From assembly GCA_051201585.1 (NCBI GenBank), contig CP179198.1, positions 1 to 64,000 of the forward strand: 64,000 nt of DNA. The letters run 5' to 3'. Positions 61,826 through 64,000 of this stretch are shown here, piece by piece (within the stretch, counting starts at the first letter, position 1; each line of letters starts with the position of its first letter). This stretch comes from UBA868 sp016776875 (GTDB taxonomy: Bacteria; Pseudomonadota; Gammaproteobacteria; Arenicellales; UBA868). Position numbers and translations under genes: made by a program. The notes below the pieces were generated by a model, which worked only from the letters and a program-made list of their open reading frames with translations, was not told where the DNA came from and did not search any database.

Positions 61826-61901
61826 TTAGCAGCTCGTTTTTTGTTGGGTAAGTTAATCAGGACGCCTCCCGTTTCGTCTGGCGTGCTGTCGCGCCAGGTT
61901 A

Positions 61902-63191
61902 CTAATCGTCTAAAAGCGACTCCTCGAGTGGGAAGGTCGATAAAAGTTTATAACCGTCGCCGGTAATAAGCACCTGTTGCTCTAGTTTTACGCCGTCTTT
62001 TCCGCCCGGCGCGCCCATGTAGCTCTCAACACAAATCACCATGTTCTCTTCAAGCATCCCATCGTATGGGTTGGGCCCTCTAAAACGAGGTTTGATTTGA
62101 GGATACTCATCTGACATCCCCACCCCATGGATCACGCAAGGATAGGCGTTTTGATGAAATTGCTCATCGGGTAAATACGCCTGTGCTTGGAAATCGCTGA
62201 GTGAAATTCCAGGCCGGATGAGATCAAGGTTGTAGTTAACTTCTTCCCAAGCCAGCCGATACAATTTTTTTTGACGTCGTGTGGGCTTTTCTGGCCCACA
62301 ATGGAACGTTCGCGAGATGTCCGCGAAATATCCTTGAGGGCCGACCATGTCGGTATCAAGTCCCACGAGGTCTCCTGATTCTACTTTGCGTGGCGAGGCT
62401 TCCTGAAGCCAGGGGTTGATTCGCGGACCCGAAGCCAGCATTCGTCCCTCGTGCCAGTCGCCATTATTTGCAATATTGGTGTAATTCAGCAGACCCCAAA
62501 GTTGGAGTTCACTGATACCCGGTTGAAGGTTAGCTTTTATTTGTGCGATGCCATGTTCAGCCACAGCAATCGCCCAACGAATGCAATTAATCTCATCTGG
62601 GGATTTAATTGACCGGGCTTTTTCGCTGAGCTTGACACCGTCAATTACCTCGAGACCGCGTGCCTCTAAAGCTTGAGTGATGCTGGGGTTTACATATTCA
62701 ATAGCGATCCTTTGATGTTGACTTCCAATTTCGGTGAGGTAATCGACGACGTCCTGTGCGAACCGATTTGCATAATCACTGAGTGCATCACCTCCATCAA
62801 AAAAAGAAATTGGGCGGCCAGGACGGGACTGATCTGCCCAAGATGATCCACTCACTGCACCATGAATTACAGTGGGACCTTCTTCAGATATGAAGACATA
62901 TGCTTGCGGCATATGCGATTGAAAAATAGGATAGTCGCGATAGTTAACAGCATATCGCAGGCTGATCGGATTAATCAGTACACACAATGCTGCGTCATGA
63001 TTTATGAGTTCATTCCGAAGTCTTGATAGCCGCCATTCATGCAGACGTTTATCCTCGATTGCGTCAATTGAGGAGGGAGAAAGTTCGCTCCAATTATCGC
63101 GAAGAATCAGCGCATCCGGATTGCCTGCCATGGGTATTTGCGGTTTTAATAATTCGCTAAACGAAGGGCTCAACCACGATGTTGCCGACAT
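61902..63191 (-). CDS. M24 family metallo-hydrolase/lyase, DddP-like (putative DMSP lyase)
   Basis: A 429-residue pita-bread-fold protein. Metal-binding residues appear in order: Asp pair region LVGLDTDMVGPQGYFADISRTF, HGVGMSDEYP, ENMVICVES and KLEQQVLIT. The segments LASGPRINPWLQEASPR, DEQFHQNAYPCVIHGVG and YKLLSTFPLEESL follow the DddP pattern closely. DddP cleaves DMSP to DMS and acrylate, using a binuclear metal site. Other M24 members are prolidases and creatinases, so activity is unproven. The start 63191 overlaps the dehydrogenase gene by 35 bases; ATG 63131 avoids that. Confidence 0.75.
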   Translation of the reverse strand: MSATSWLSPSFSELLKPQIPMAGNPDALILRDNWSELSPSSIDAIEDKRLHEWRLSRLRNELINHDAALCVLINPISLRYAVNYRDYPIFQSHMPQAYVFISEEGPTVIHGAVSGSSWADQSRPGRPISFFDGGDALSDYANRFAQDVVDYLTEIGSQHQRIAIEYVNPSITQALEARGLEVIDGVKLSEKARSIKSPDEINCIRWAIAVAEHGIAQIKANLQPGISELQLWGLLNYTNIANNGDWHEGRMLASGPRINPWLQEASPRKVESGDLVGLDTDMVGPQGYFADISRTFHCGPEKPTRRQKKLYRLAWEEVNYNLDLIRPGISLSDFQAQAYLPDEQFHQNAYPCVIHGVGMSDEYPQIKPRFRGPNPYDGMLEENMVICVESYMGAPGGKDGVKLEQQVLITGDGYKLLSTFPLEESLLDD

Positions 63192-64000
63192 GGCGTTTGT
63201 CGATAAAGGCTTGCTGGGCAGTATGTAGTTCTTCTAGAGGATAGGTGGCCGCAAGAAGCGGTTGGATTTCATCTCGCTCGATATATCCGATTAGGTCCTG
63301 GAACACGCCGGGCGGTGGGACCGTCGCACCGGTGAATGTCAGATCACGAAGATAAAAAGTACGCAGATCAAATTCGACAATGGGGCCGCCAATGGCGCCA
63401 GCACAGGTATAACGGCCGCCCCGGGTGAGCGCGTTGATCAACTGCGGCCAAAGTACGCCGCCGACAACATCGGCCACCACATCGACCGAATCCTTGCCAA
63501 TTGCATCATAGAGTGCTGATCCAAGATTTGCACTGGCACGGTCGATCACGGCCAAAGGCCCGACAGCTTTAACAGCATCCGCCTTGCCGGCGCCGCATAG
63601 GGCGACGCACTTCGCGCCACGTCGATTGGCGAGCTGGATCAGCGCAGAGCCCACACCCCCGGACGCGCCGGTGATCAATACGGTATCTTCGTCGGTGACG
63701 GCAGCCCGGTTCAACATGTTCTCGGCGGTGACATAAGAGCAAGCAAAGGTCGCCAGTTCGGCATCCGACATCGTCGTATCGACCGGATGAACCTGCTGAT
63801 GGGAAACTTTGGTGTACTGGGCGTAGCCGCCATCGCACTCACTGCCAAAATAACCGGCTTTCTCACGGTTCAGCGGATCATTCCAGTCGCGAAGCCAGCC
63901 ATCGATAATGACACGTCGTCCAATTAGAGAGTGTGTTACGCCATCACCCACACGGATCACCGTCCCCACGGCATCGGCTCCCTGAATGCGCGGGAATGAA
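63157..64000 (-). CDS. Zinc-type alcohol dehydrogenase/quinone reductase (MDR), partial
   Basis: The frame is open to the window edge, so the N-terminus is missing. Reading in from the edge gives SFPRIQGADAVGTVIRVGDG, the usual MDR segment. Then GSECDGGYAQYTKV, the cofactor motif LITGASGGVGSALIQLA, and the terminal EELHTAQQAFIDKRHVGNIVVE. It reduces or oxidises an alcohol, enal or quinone with NAD(P)H. It is upstream of and overlaps the DddP-like gene. An acrylyl-CoA reductase (AcuI) role would fit DMSP use, but I do not recognise AcuI-specific sequence. Confidence 0.85.
   Translation of the reverse strand, partial: SFPRIQGADAVGTVIRVGDGVTHSLIGRRVIIDGWLRDWNDPLNREKAGYFGSECDGGYAQYTKVSHQQVHPVDTTMSDAELATFACSYVTAENMLNRAAVTDEDTVLITGASGGVGSALIQLANRRGAKCVALCGAGKADAVKAVGPLAVIDRASANLGSALYDAIGKDSVDVVADVVGGVLWPQLINALTRGGRYTCAGAIGGPIVEFDLRTFYLRDLTFTGATVPPPGVFQDLIGYIERDEIQPLLAATYPLEELHTAQQAFIDKRHVGNIVVEPFV

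Noticed and set aside
63157..64000. Calling the MDR dehydrogenase AcuI because of the DddP-like neighbour
   Set aside because: Only general MDR motifs are visible, and the N-terminus is cut by the window edge; context alone is not enough.
1..64000. tRNA, rRNA, insertion sequences, phage or defence genes
   Set aside because: I looked in all gaps over 100 bases and saw no tRNA-like T-loop and acceptor pairing, no transposase motifs, and no restriction, toxin-antitoxin or CRISPR proteins.

Overview
The window reads as the origin-proximal part of a chromosome from an uncultured, probably marine gammaproteobacterium. It opens at dnaA and runs dnaA-dnaN-gyrB. It carries the gammaproteobacterial atpIBEFHAGDC-glmUS block, pdxA-rsmA, NtrBC/sigma-54 control of glnA, and outer-membrane genes (mlaA, tolC, gmhB, plsC). 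A marine habitat is an inference from a DddP-like M24 enzyme, an MttB-family methyltransferase, a dimethylglycine-dehydrogenase-like flavoprotein and a PhnZ/TmpB-like HD oxygenase. Nothing in the window fixes the genus.

Layout. 0-5.3 kb: replication start, with DnaA boxes between dnaA and dnaN, two parS palindromes between dnaN and gyrB, and no recF. 5.3-11.7 kb: a minus-strand envelope/housekeeping run (HTH gene, coiled-coil gene, mlaA, apaH, apaG), an exported hydratase-like gene broken at an 8-T tract, a LysM-TolC fusion with a pcm-like gene, and a DsbA-family gene. 11.8-22.3 kb: ATP synthase operon, glmU, glmS. 22.3-25.2 kb: an AT-rich radical SAM gene, a disrupted Sel1-repeat gene and a small monooxygenase-like gene. 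25.2-30.9 kb: pdxA, rsmA, then glyS-mazG-gmhB-plsC on the minus strand.

30.9-39.2 kb is an accessory block lying between glyS and glyQ, genes that normally form one operon. It holds a broken methyltransferase, a broken phzF, a SoxC-like molybdoenzyme with a SoxD-like cytochrome c, a nitrate-reductase-associated-like protein and modABC. A four-copy 29-bp tandem repeat sits in the divergent promoter region between the molybdoenzyme and the molybdate-uptake genes. I regard this as the best candidate for an undescribed regulatory module.

40.4-44.5 kb: glnA-ntrB-ntrC with three NtrC-type sites and a sigma-54 promoter. 44.7-50.5 kb: a membrane protein, SDR, PhoX-like protein, metallophosphoesterase and DMT transporter, followed by a 130-bp scar that resembles two separated parts of the phoX locus. 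50.7-52.4 kb: purK-purE. 53.3-64 kb: an island that looks dedicated to methylated amines, betaines, phosphonates or DMSP.

Several genes, including the essential atpH and the regulator ntrC, are read with a single-base frameshift. Nearly all have a net excess of one base (modulo three), often at a short homopolymer. I take these as probable sequencing errors unless reads show otherwise. I see no rRNA, tRNA, CRISPR array, insertion sequence or recognisable defence system.
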